Of a DNA stretch of 64,000 nucleotides, positions 42,631 through 53,010 are shown in pieces (the stretch's first letter is position 1; each line of letters starts with the position of its first letter). Source of the DNA: Chitinophagaceae bacterium (GTDB taxonomy: Bacteria; Bacteroidota; Bacteroidia; Chitinophagales; Chitinophagaceae); the NCBI GenBank assembly GCA_016786845.1, contig JAEUVB010000015.1, positions 1 through 64,000 on the forward strand. Reading direction: 5' to 3'. The position numbers and the translations under genes are program-made. A model generated the notes under the pieces. That model was not told the DNA's origin. It saw nothing but the letters and a program-made list of their open reading frames with translations, and ran no database searches.

Positions 42631-43391
42631 GCTTCGGTGGGTTTAAATACAAATGATAAGATGATATAAAGTAGAAATGAAAAAGGGACAGCCAGTGTTT
42701 TCAAAAAAGGAACCGCTATACCGGTCAGTATAATCCAAATGATGGGGGCAAGGTTTTTTTGCATGCCGCCTTTGGCAAATTTAAGGGTGAATAATTTGAT
42801 CTTACTGACCATCAGCCAGCATAAAATACCAATGACCAAATAAAGTATCCATGGGTTTAGCAGGCGTATACCAAGTCCCAATGGATTATAAAAATAAATC
42901 AATGGGAAAGAGGCCACCAATAAGCCCACTGCCGGAATTGGAACGCCTGTGAAGAAGGAATTGTTGGGAGGCATGGTATTAAATCGAGCCAAACGTAATG
43001 CGCCGAAGCAGGCCAGTAAAAAGGCAGGTGATATAGCGATCAATGAAATGTCCATGGCATCCGGCGATTGCATCCAGGCCGCCCACAGCATTTTCATCAT
43101 AATCATCGATGGGGCTACTCCGAACGAAACAACATCTGCCAAAGAATCTAAATCCTTACCAATAGGTGAGAAAACCCCAAGCCAGCGAGCCACCATGCCA
43201 TCCAATAAATCGAAAATCGCTGCAAGCAAAATGAACAAACTGCCGTAAAAGGCCTGTGTTGTTCCTTTCAGCCAATAGGGTTCACCGTCGCTCAATTCGC
43301 CTAATATTGGTTGTGCATGCAGGATAAAACTGATGGCAATACAACCACAGAATAGATTGCATAGGGTGAGAATATTAGGTAAATGCTTCAT
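42627..43391 (-). CDS. pssA: CDP-diacylglycerol-serine O-phosphatidyltransferase
   Basis: 254 residues from ATG 43391 (MKHLPNILTLCNLFCGC); the six residues ahead of it are removed as a false extension. The CDP-alcohol phosphatidyltransferase motif D-G-x2-A-R-x8-G-x3-D-x3-D is complete (DGMVARWLGVFSPIGKDLD…D, ~68-90). Several membrane spans follow. The enzyme makes phosphatidylserine, the precursor of phosphatidylethanolamine, in the inner membrane. It has a full promoter at 43407-43436 and is coupled to purS. Confidence 0.94.
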   Translation of the reverse strand: MKHLPNILTLCNLFCGCIAISFILHAQPILGELSDGEPYWLKGTTQAFYGSLFILLAAIFDLLDGMVARWLGVFSPIGKDLDSLADVVSFGVAPSMIMMKMLWAAWMQSPDAMDISLIAISPAFLLACFGALRLARFNTMPPNNSFFTGVPIPAVGLLVASFPLIYFYNPLGLGIRLLNPWILYLVIGILCWLMVSKIKLFTLKFAKGGMQKNLAPIIWIILTGIAVPFLKTLAVPFSFLLYIILSFVFKPTEA

Positions 43392-43406
43392 GCAGTATAA
43401 TGGGGG

Positions 43407-43436
43407 CAAATATAGTTTATTTGATCATTGACACAA
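43407..43436 (-). promoter_or_regulatory. Promoter of the pssA-purS operon
   Basis: On the minus strand TTG (43436-43434), exactly 19 bases, then TATATTTG (43414-43407) give the complete -33/-7 Bacteroidota promoter. The ATG follows after 15 bases. This is the best promoter in the window. Confidence 0.75.
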
Positions 43437-43479
43437 GGGTGACTGAAGAATTAGTTGAGTGCCGGCGACACCTTTCGAA

Positions 43480-44256
43480 TTATCTTTTCTTTTTCACGTT
43501 TGGCTTAAGGCCTTCTTCATTATCTCTGAAATCGGTATACTTCACAGGCCGCTTATTTTTGTCTAATTGCCAAACGCTGGGTTGGGGCTCCTGATTGGTA
43601 TGGGGCCATGTTTTCATCCGTTGCTGCACATACACACTGTCGGTCTTGTTCATATACTCTTTTTCATAGATCACATCATCGGCCTGATACTCGAGCACTT
43701 TTGTAATTTTTCGGCCGCCTTGTTCGTAATAGGTCCAGAATCCATGGCGGACATATCCCATGTCTGATTTGATCACTACCGGTTTGAATGCATTGGTGAG
43801 AGGGTCCTCTACTTGTATCGTATCATATTCACTTTTGGATTTGAGGGCCAGGAAATGCCCGATACAGACCAATAAGCCATCTTCATAATATCGGGCTTCA
43901 CTATCCTTATTACCCTGACGGAAAAATTCTTCCGACTGAATGACACCACTCAGAGAATAAGTATGCCATTTACCGGTTTTTACGTTGTCTGCAAAACTGC
44001 CCAATTCCATCATTCCATTTTCACCATATCGGGCATCTTGAACGATGAGCCATTTACCTTGCTTGCGCCCGCGATCATCCAGGCGATTGATCGTATCCCC
44101 ATTTTCCAATACTTCATAGGAAACAATTCTGGAAACTTCGGGTAGAATGACGGGTGCCTTTTTCTTTTGTGCCATAGCAGGCACAAAAAATAATTGCAGG
44201 AGCATAAAAAGGGAAATAAACAGGATTGGACAAGTGCCCGAAATATTCTTTTTCAA
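43480..44256 (-). CDS. Exported MORN-like repeat protein
   Basis: 258 residues; the only possible start without an upstream stop is TTG 44256. Signal peptide MKKNISGTCPILFISLFMLL…VPAMA|Q. The mature part has MORN-variant repeats of the YwqK type (DDRGRKQGKWLIVQD.RYGENGMMELGSFADNVKTGKWHTY…GVIQSEEFFRQG…). These repeats describe beta hairpins of toxin-immunity-like or surface proteins in Bacteroidota. The tail is basic (NVKKKR). Divergent from the large propeller gene. Function unknown. Confidence 0.72.
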   Translation of the reverse strand: MKKNISGTCPILFISLFMLLQLFFVPAMAQKKKAPVILPEVSRIVSYEVLENGDTINRLDDRGRKQGKWLIVQDARYGENGMMELGSFADNVKTGKWHTYSLSGVIQSEEFFRQGNKDSEARYYEDGLLVCIGHFLALKSKSEYDTIQVEDPLTNAFKPVVIKSDMGYVRHGFWTYYEQGGRKITKVLEYQADDVIYEKEYMNKTDSVYVQQRMKTWPHTNQEPQPSVWQLDKNKRPVKYTDFRDNEEGLKPNVKKKR

Positions 44257-44329
44257 GGATACAATAATACTGAATTATACGTAAATTAATTCATGGAGGG
44301 CGCTAATTTAGCGGACGAAAAATATACTT

Positions 44330-47167
44330 ATGCAGAAGATTCTGATTTCTACCTTGTTAATGTGCATCCAAAGCATACCGCTTTTTGCGCAACAAAAATC
44401 CGCTGAACGAATATCAGACTTCCGTAAACTAAAGTCACTGGTATCGCCCGTTCAAGGCATACCTTTTCGCAATATCGGACCAACCATCATGAGTGGTCGG
44501 GTAACGGACCTGGAAATCAATCCTTCGAATCCCAATGAGTTTTATATAGCCTATGCCAGCGGTGGGGTATGGCATACTGTAAACAATGGGCAAAGCATGA
44601 CGCCTATTTTTGATAAAGAGGCCAGCATCACCATCGGTGATATGGCCATGGACTGGCAAACACAGACCTTGTGGGTGGGAACAGGAGAAGTGAACTCATC
44701 GAGGTCTTCTTACGCCGGAACCGGCGTGTATAAAACCACCGACACCGGCAAAACATGGATCCATTGCGGATTAGAGGAAAGTCATCATATCGGTCGAATC
44801 GTTCTGCATCCTACAAATCCTCAGGTAGCCTGGGTGGCCGTACTCGGACATTTATATACACCCAATCCCGAACGAGGCATTTATAAAACCACTGATGGTG
44901 GGCAGCATTGGCAACAAACTTTATTTGTGAACGACACTACAGGATGTCCCGACTTAGCCATCGATCCAAGCAATGCAGATCACCTATATGCGGTATCCTG
45001 GACTCGAACCCGGCAGGCCTGGCAATTTAACGGCAGTGGCGCCTGCAGCGGAATTTATCAGTCGACAGATGGAGGTGAGAATTGGACTCTCATTACGGAT
45101 GGCAAAAATGGTATCCCTGTCGGAAAAGGCACAGGCCGCATCGGACTGAGTATTTGCGCCGGCAAACCACAAACGATTTATGCGGTACTGGATAATCAGT
45201 TGAATCAGCCTGAGAAAAAGGATGAAGTCAAAAAAATAAAAGCCAGAGATCTTGAAAAAATGAATCGGCAACAATTTTTGAAAATGCCCAACAAGGATCT
45301 TGAAACCTACTTGCGCGACAATGAATATCCTTCGAAATATACTGCCGACAGTTTGAAGAAAGGCGTGGAGAACAACAGCTATACTGTAAAGGATATCGCC
45401 GATTGGAAATTGTCGGACGCAGATGCAAGTTTGTTTGAAACCCCTGTATACGGAGCCGAACTGTACAGAAGCGATGATGCCGGTAAAACCTGGAAGAAGA
45501 CCCATGCGGAGGCATTAGAAGGTGTGGTGTTTACCTATGGATACTATTTTGGTACAGTGGCTGTTTCGCCGACCGACCCGGAAAAGGTTTTGATCGCAGG
45601 TTACCCTTTGATACTAAGCCGGGATGGGGGCAAGACATTTACATCGATCGATGGCGACAATTGTCATCCTGATTATCATCGAATCTGGATCAATCCCAAG
45701 AATGATCAGCACATCATTACCGGAAATGACGGTGGTGTGAATATTACGTATGATGATGGACAACGTTGGTTTAAAGCGAATAATCCCGCCGTAGGACAAT
45801 TTTATACCGTAGCCGTTGATGATGCACAACCATACAATGTATATGGCGGATTACAAGATAACGGCACATGGACCGGGCCCTCGACCCATACAGAAAATAA
45901 CGGATGGCATCAGAGCGGACGTTATGCTTATCAGGAAATTGGTGGCGGCGATGGTATGCAGGTTCAGGTCGACACCCGCGACAATAGCACCGTGTATGCC
46001 GGTTATCAGTTTGGAAACTATGCCAGGCTCAATAAAAATGGCGGCAGTTATACAGATTGTAAACCGGTCCATGATATCGGACAGAAGCCCTATCGCTTCA
46101 ACTGGCAGACGCCCATCTGTTTGAGTAAACACAATCAGGATGTTTTGTATTTGGGTTCCAATTGTTTTCATCGTTCTCTTCAAAAAGGAGAAAAAATGGA
46201 AACCCTTTCCGAAGATTTGACCCGCACAACCATGAAGGGGAATGTGCCTTACGGAACCCTCACGACCATTTCGGAAAGTCCATTGAAATTCGGATGGATT
46301 TATGTTGGCACAGATGATGGACATGTATACAGTAGCAAGGATATTGGATACAATTGGACAAATATCAGCAGCAAGTTACCCCAGCATCTTTGGGTGTCGA
46401 GGGTGATTGGGAGTAAGTTTAATGAAGACAGGGTATATGTAACATTAAATGGTTATCGACAAGATGATTTTACGGCTTATGTTTATCGGAGTGATAACCA
46501 TGGTAAAACATGGATCCGCATTTTTGAAAACCTTCCGGATGAACCCGTGAATGTCATTCGTGAGGATACCAAGGATGAAAATATTCTTTATGTGGGCACC
46601 GACAATGGTCTTTATATCAGCTTCAATCAGGGAAAATCTTTTTATCCATGGGATGAAAGTTTGCCCCGGGTCGCCATTCATGATATGGTGATACAGGAAA
46701 GAGAGAATGAACTGGTATTAGGTACTCACGGACGGTCTATCTATATCGCCAAGCTCGACTATGTACAACAGTATCCCCAAGTAAAAGACAAAGCACTGGC
46801 CTTGTTTGATTTAGAAAATGTACCGTACAATAAGTCCCTCGGAATAAAGCAAACTTCCTATAGCGAACCTCTAAAAGCCGAGCTGAGTATACCTTATTTC
46901 ACGCAACAAGCAGGTCCCATTCATGTGTCCATATTATCCGACAAAAAGAAGGTACTTACCCGATTTATTTCTGAGGCCAAAGTGGGAATGAACATTGCCA
47001 AGTATAATTTTCAGATTGACGAAAAAGCTTCACGCGGAATGAAGCCCGCAGCTAAAAAATCAGATGATGGTCAATATTATCTTCAGCCCGGAAAATACTT
47101 TATACAAATTAGAAATGCCCAAGGCATAACCCAGGAAAAAGAATTTTCAATTCAAGAAAAAGAATAG
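44330..47167 (+). CDS. Large secreted sortilin/VPS10-like BNR propeller protein
   Basis: 945 residues with signal peptide (MQKILISTLLMCIQSIPLFA|Q). FRNIGPTIMSGRVTDLEINPSNPNEFYIAYASGGVW starts a long series of propeller blades (TTDTGKTWIHCGL, TTDGGQHWQQT, STDGGENWTLI, SRDGGKTFTSI, RSDNHGKTWIRIF, SFNQGKSFYPW). A charged insert (~290-370) carries Lys/Asp-rich helices. The C-terminal ~130 residues form a non-propeller beta domain. Such proteins are often annotated as glycosyl hydrolases; I see no catalytic residues that support that. No T9SS tail is evident. Confidence 0.85.
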   Translation: MQKILISTLLMCIQSIPLFAQQKSAERISDFRKLKSLVSPVQGIPFRNIGPTIMSGRVTDLEINPSNPNEFYIAYASGGVWHTVNNGQSMTPIFDKEASITIGDMAMDWQTQTLWVGTGEVNSSRSSYAGTGVYKTTDTGKTWIHCGLEESHHIGRIVLHPTNPQVAWVAVLGHLYTPNPERGIYKTTDGGQHWQQTLFVNDTTGCPDLAIDPSNADHLYAVSWTRTRQAWQFNGSGACSGIYQSTDGGENWTLITDGKNGIPVGKGTGRIGLSICAGKPQTIYAVLDNQLNQPEKKDEVKKIKARDLEKMNRQQFLKMPNKDLETYLRDNEYPSKYTADSLKKGVENNSYTVKDIADWKLSDADASLFETPVYGAELYRSDDAGKTWKKTHAEALEGVVFTYGYYFGTVAVSPTDPEKVLIAGYPLILSRDGGKTFTSIDGDNCHPDYHRIWINPKNDQHIITGNDGGVNITYDDGQRWFKANNPAVGQFYTVAVDDAQPYNVYGGLQDNGTWTGPSTHTENNGWHQSGRYAYQEIGGGDGMQVQVDTRDNSTVYAGYQFGNYARLNKNGGSYTDCKPVHDIGQKPYRFNWQTPICLSKHNQDVLYLGSNCFHRSLQKGEKMETLSEDLTRTTMKGNVPYGTLTTISESPLKFGWIYVGTDDGHVYSSKDIGYNWTNISSKLPQHLWVSRVIGSKFNEDRVYVTLNGYRQDDFTAYVYRSDNHGKTWIRIFENLPDEPVNVIREDTKDENILYVGTDNGLYISFNQGKSFYPWDESLPRVAIHDMVIQERENELVLGTHGRSIYIAKLDYVQQYPQVKDKALALFDLENVPYNKSLGIKQTSYSEPLKAELSIPYFTQQAGPIHVSILSDKKKVLTRFISEAKVGMNIAKYNFQIDEKASRGMKPAAKKSDDGQYYLQPGKYFIQIRNAQGITQEKEFSIQEKE

Positions 47168-47170
47168 TCC

Positions 47171-47752
47171 TTAAAATATACAGGAGCATTCGGCCGAGAA
47201 CCAAATATTAGAGCCTGTAATACTGGCCTCACTATTCAGCAATCCTTCTTTCTTCAAAGCCCCGTTGACGATGATGGTTTTATGTACTAACACCAAAGAA
47301 GACGACAGACCGACACTGGCGCCACAAGTAATACAGAGGTCACTTTTGCTGTAGGTTTCATCCACACTGGTCGAACAGCCATTCACCCTGTGGTATGTTT
47401 TGGCATACTTCACGGTAAAACCTTTATTCGCGGAAATGATGGTGTCCAGATGTTGGGCCGTATGACCTGAGTCGGAAATAGCTCTCCAAACCCCGGCACT
47501 GCAACGTACCACACAATTGATATGATCTGTACAGGTCAACTTATCGGTACGGATATTATAGGATTCGCGATCGAAAGTACAGCCCAGTCGGGTGCGAATG
47601 AGCGGCGCTTCACCAAATTGATCTGCCGCCACAGCCATGAGTTGAATGGGTATGAGCTGCGTGGTGGCATTGGTGATTTCATAAATCGTGCCCGGAATCA
47701 ATAAATGATTATCGAGAAGGTTTTTACCTTCAGCTTTAGTAACACTTTCCAT
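47171..47752 (-). CDS. Cysteine-rich hypothetical protein
   Basis: 193 residues, no signal peptide, nine Cys in the mature sequence (…LTCTDHINCVVRCSAG…, SDLCITCGAS, ECSCIF at the end). No named family. The middle is rich in short beta segments (TIYEITNATTQLIPIQLMAV). The Cys pairs might bind metal. It lies between the large propeller protein (convergent, 3 bp) and a membrane glycosyltransferase-like gene in the same direction. Confidence 0.6.
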   Translation of the reverse strand: MESVTKAEGKNLLDNHLLIPGTIYEITNATTQLIPIQLMAVAADQFGEAPLIRTRLGCTFDRESYNIRTDKLTCTDHINCVVRCSAGVWRAISDSGHTAQHLDTIISANKGFTVKYAKTYHRVNGCSTSVDETYSKSDLCITCGASVGLSSSLVLVHKTIIVNGALKKEGLLNSEASITGSNIWFSAECSCIF

Positions 47753-47801
47753 GTTGAAACTTTATGTAAATATAGGACTAAAAGTAAAACATCGATTCTT
47801 G

Positions 47802-49034
47802 CTATGCCTTCTTCATTCGACGATAAGTCCATAAGGAAATGATGCCGATAGACAGCAAGGGCATCCAAACAATATTGAAACGATCGCCTTGCCAAAATGA
47901 AACACCTGAACTAAAAAACTGGTAAAAACAATACAACATTACGAGTATGCCCGCTGCATTCTGCCATAAGCTTATCCAACGTTTACGACGCAAATAGATT
48001 GTTGGAAAGATCACCATGGCGCACAATAATAATATACAATAGAGCATGTTGAGCATTCTGCTGATATGAAATACCCAAATCTGATTGGAGCGGCTGCAGG
48101 TTTGCGGGTAATAAGTATTTCCGGTATGAATATTGGATATTAAGTTCATGCCGAATGCCTTGATAACTGCTGCCGGATGGGCTGAAAGCGTTTGGCGAAA
48201 GGCCTTTCGATAGAAGGCAGATCGGGCTTCTACAGATGCTTGAGCTATGCTTAACGAAGCGTCGTCCAATTTCTTCATTGTGGTTTGAAGGTCACCATTT
48301 TCCGTCAGACATAGTGCCTGAGCATTCAAATACCTGTAAATGGTTAAATCGTCAATGATACTGAGTTTATAGACGTGATATTGTTGATGATATTGTCGGA
48401 TAGGTAAAATGATGAATACTGAAAATATTGTAAGGAAAAGTATTCCTGATTTCCAATCACGTTTACGGATTAAATACAGCATCAGGATTATGCCGATAAA
48501 AATTTCGAAATAGAATAAACCAGGTCGAAATAAGGTTGCGATGCATAGCAGACCAAAAGCAAGTAGTGCATTGATTTTATTTTGTGAGGTTTGAAAAAGG
48601 AAAAGAAAATGCACGGACAGTACAATCAGGAAAATGAAGCAGATCTCGGTTAGTATTAAATGGCTATACACGGTAAACGAGGGATTCAACAAAAGCAGTC
48701 CGCATATCATCCACACATAGGGCCATGGTATCCATTGCATCATCATTCTTCCACATAACCACACACTCACTATCCATAGTATCCATTGTATCATGAATAC
48801 GATATTCATAAAATCACCAGGTACGGGAATGGTATGGATGAATGTCAGAAAAAGAGGATAACCTATGGTTCTGTATGCATCCGGTGTAAATGTGTTCAAC
48901 AGGTTCAGATAAGAATGGCTGTCTTCGACCAAAAATCCCTGGCCGGCAAGATTGGTATATCCCAAAAAAAACAACATCAAGAGCCCGCAGCTAATACAAA
49001 AGGCCAGTAAAAAAACATTCTTGAATTTGCGCAT
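47802..49034 (-). CDS. GT-C-like multi-span membrane protein
   Basis: 410 residues with about ten membrane spans. The first periplasmic loop contains VEDSHSYLNLLNTFTPDAYRTIGYPLFLTF, an acidic D-S-x-x-Y…R-x-GYP pattern as in GT-C/PMT-type glycosyltransferases, which use lipid-linked sugars. A catalytic assignment cannot be proven. The same-strand birA gene ends 9 bp upstream, so the two may be cotranscribed. It may glycosylate lipid or protein in the envelope (inference). Confidence 0.65.
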   Translation of the reverse strand: MRKFKNVFLLAFCISCGLLMLFFLGYTNLAGQGFLVEDSHSYLNLLNTFTPDAYRTIGYPLFLTFIHTIPVPGDFMNIVFMIQWILWIVSVWLCGRMMMQWIPWPYVWMICGLLLLNPSFTVYSHLILTEICFIFLIVLSVHFLFLFQTSQNKINALLAFGLLCIATLFRPGLFYFEIFIGIILMLYLIRKRDWKSGILFLTIFSVFIILPIRQYHQQYHVYKLSIIDDLTIYRYLNAQALCLTENGDLQTTMKKLDDASLSIAQASVEARSAFYRKAFRQTLSAHPAAVIKAFGMNLISNIHTGNTYYPQTCSRSNQIWVFHISRMLNMLYCILLLCAMVIFPTIYLRRKRWISLWQNAAGILVMLYCFYQFFSSGVSFWQGDRFNIVWMPLLSIGIISLWTYRRMKKA

Positions 49035-49042
49035 ACCGAAGC

Positions 49043-49795
49043 TTACTCTAACATCAATTCTATTTCTTTATGCATGAAGCGTTTCAATTTATTTTCCACT
49101 TGAATTTCAATGAGTCCTTCGGTACTGACGCCCTTGAGGATTCCTTTGAATATTTCATAACGCTTTTGGAACAGGATTTCCTGATTTCGCATATAGAGCA
49201 TCTGATTATAGAATTCAAAAAGACTTTCATTTTGTTGCTTGAAAATCTCATAGAATTTATTGATCGACCGAAATAACTGCTTCATCAGTGCACCCATTTT
49301 AATGTCCTGACTGGTTTCATTTCGAATCGACGTAGCTCTGTTTAAATCCGGAAAATTCACTTGATTGACATTAATGCCAATACCGATAATTGCATTAGTC
49401 CAGGTATTTCCACGAAGATTATTTTCAATCAGGATACCGGCCAACTTCCTATTACCTGCATATATGTCATTCGGCCATTTGATGCTGATGTCACGAAGGG
49501 TATAATTTGTCATTAAGGCATCTGCTACACTTAAACATGCCATGGCATTTAAATAAAATTGCCTTTCTAATGAAAAGCCAGTGGTATCAAGGATAACGGA
49601 CAGCAATAAGTTCTTTCTTTCCTCAGAATGCCAGGTATTTCCCAGCTGTCCTTTACCTTCCGTCTGAAAATCGGCTCTAACCACCACGCCGTGCTCTGCC
49701 ATTCCTTCATTAATTAACCGCATGGCATAGTTATTGGTACTGTCAATCTCAGACAATTCAATAATCGTATCACCAATGGGCATTTTTTTCAGCAT
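49043..49795 (-). CDS. birA: Biotin-[acetyl-CoA-carboxylase] ligase
   Basis: 250 residues; no N-terminal helix-turn-helix, so a pure ligase and not a repressor. STNNYAMRLINEGMAEHGVVV, EGKGQLGNTWHSEERKNLLLSVIL (biotinyl-AMP loop, ~50-73), IKWPNDIYAGNRKLAGILIE (~104-123) and IGIGINVNQ are the class I BPL motifs. It attaches biotin to the carboxyl carrier protein. Divergent from rsfS, a gene arrangement common in Bacteroidota. Confidence 0.93.
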   Translation of the reverse strand: MLKKMPIGDTIIELSEIDSTNNYAMRLINEGMAEHGVVVRADFQTEGKGQLGNTWHSEERKNLLLSVILDTTGFSLERQFYLNAMACLSVADALMTNYTLRDISIKWPNDIYAGNRKLAGILIENNLRGNTWTNAIIGIGINVNQVNFPDLNRATSIRNETSQDIKMGALMKQLFRSINKFYEIFKQQNESLFEFYNQMLYMRNQEILFQKRYEIFKGILKGVSTEGLIEIQVENKLKRFMHKEIELMLE

Positions 49796-49799
49796 TCCC

Positions 49800-49807
49800 T
49801 ACTTTTG
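49800..49807 (+). promoter_or_regulatory. -7 element of the rsfS-ftsH operon
   Basis: TACTTTTG matches TAnnTTTG and ends 54 bases before the TTG start at 49862. No -33 TTG at the right place. Confidence 0.45.
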
Positions 49808-49861
49808 ATTAGATTTGTAAATTATTTATTTAATACCACAATGCCAAAAATATCATTATAA

Positions 49862-50251
49862 TTGAAAACAATTACGGAAGGGTCAAAGAAGTCAAAAGCG
49901 AGGTTAACGCTTAACAGTAAAATCATTAAAACCATTATTGCGGCCATTCAGGAAAAAAAGGGTGAAGAGATCATTGCCCTGAACCTGAAAAAAATACCGG
50001 AAGCCATTGCCGACTTCTTTATCGTGTGCGAAGCAAACAACCCGAATTTGGTGAAAGCGATTGCGGACAATGTAGAGAAAATGGTTTTAGAGGTGTGTGG
50101 TGAAAAGCCTTTTAAAATGGAAGGTAAGCAAGGTGAAAAATGGGTACTGGTAGACTACGTCGATGTTGTAGTACATTGCATGATGCCTGAAACCAGGGGT
50201 TTTTACAATCTTGAAGATCTTTGGCAAGATGCCGAACAAAAAAAATATTAA
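49862..50251 (+). CDS. rsfS: Ribosome silencing factor RsfS
   Basis: 129 residues. IIKTIIAAIQEKKGEEIIALNLKKIPEAIADFFIVCEANNPNLVKAI and VLVDYVDVVVHCMMPETRGFYNLEDLWQDA are diagnostic. RsfS binds L14 on the large subunit and blocks subunit joining in starvation. An in-frame stop at 49859 precedes the frame and no ATG is available before the conserved part, so TTG 49862 is the inferred start. It is followed by ftsH after 17 bp. Confidence 0.93.
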   Translation: MKTITEGSKKSKARLTLNSKIIKTIIAAIQEKKGEEIIALNLKKIPEAIADFFIVCEANNPNLVKAIADNVEKMVLEVCGEKPFKMEGKQGEKWVLVDYVDVVVHCMMPETRGFYNLEDLWQDAEQKKY

Positions 50252-50268
50252 ACGAGAGATACAGCAAT

Positions 50269-52302
<2,034 letters not shown>

Positions 52303-52305
52303 ATC

Positions 52306-52956
52306 ATGCCACAGAGTTCACGCGAAAATATACTCAGCCTGATCCGTAAGGCCTTAAGTGAAAATAGCTTACCCATGCCTTTTCCTGAGGCCGATAAGCA
52401 CAACGATTTTTATACGCGGGATGACATGGGGATAGAAGAAAAATTTGCGGAAGAGTTTAGTAAACTGGGTGGCAAGTTTGTTTATTGCGCGGATGAGCTT
52501 GAAATGGTTCAAAATTTACAAGCTTTAGCGGACACCATGCATTGGGATAAAATTCATGTAAAGGATAACTTTTTATTACACCTCTTTCGCGAACACCAAT
52601 TCGATGAAGTTTGTCAGGGGGATGATATGAGGGATATTCAAGTAGGTCTTTCCTTATGTGAATGTTTGGTAGCCAGAACCGGTAGTCTCATTATGAGTTC
52701 AGCACAAGATTACGGTAGAGCTTTGCCGGTCTATGCTCCGGTGCATATCGCCATCGCCTTCGGCAATCAATTAGTTTGGAATATCAGTGATGCGATTGCC
52801 AAGCTCAAAGAAAAATATCAACACAATCTTCCGTCTCTCATTAGTTTAACCACCGGACCAAGTCGTACCGCAGATATTGAGAAAACACTGGTCGTGGGTG
52901 TGCATGGCCCTAAGGAAGTCTACGTATTTTTAGTGGATCAGGGTTGGAAGCAATAG
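52306..52956 (+). CDS. LUD-domain protein (LutC/YkgG family)
   Basis: 216 residues. SSRENILSLIRKALSEN (start), VGLSLCECLVARTGSLIMSS (~112-131) and ALPVYAPVHIAIA, then ISLTTGPSRTADIEKTLVVGVHGPKEVYVFLVDQ (~180-213) follow the LutC pattern. LutABC oxidises lactate, but LutA and LutB are not here; the position after ftsH is common in Bacteroidota, so the product may do something else. Tightly linked to ftsH. Confidence 0.9.
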   Translation: MPQSSRENILSLIRKALSENSLPMPFPEADKHNDFYTRDDMGIEEKFAEEFSKLGGKFVYCADELEMVQNLQALADTMHWDKIHVKDNFLLHLFREHQFDEVCQGDDMRDIQVGLSLCECLVARTGSLIMSSAQDYGRALPVYAPVHIAIAFGNQLVWNISDAIAKLKEKYQHNLPSLISLTTGPSRTADIEKTLVVGVHGPKEVYVFLVDQGWKQ

Positions 52957-53010
52957 AAGTATGCCTTAGCATAGTCCATATAGGTTAGACTTGCATCGAT
53001 TACTTTTCAT

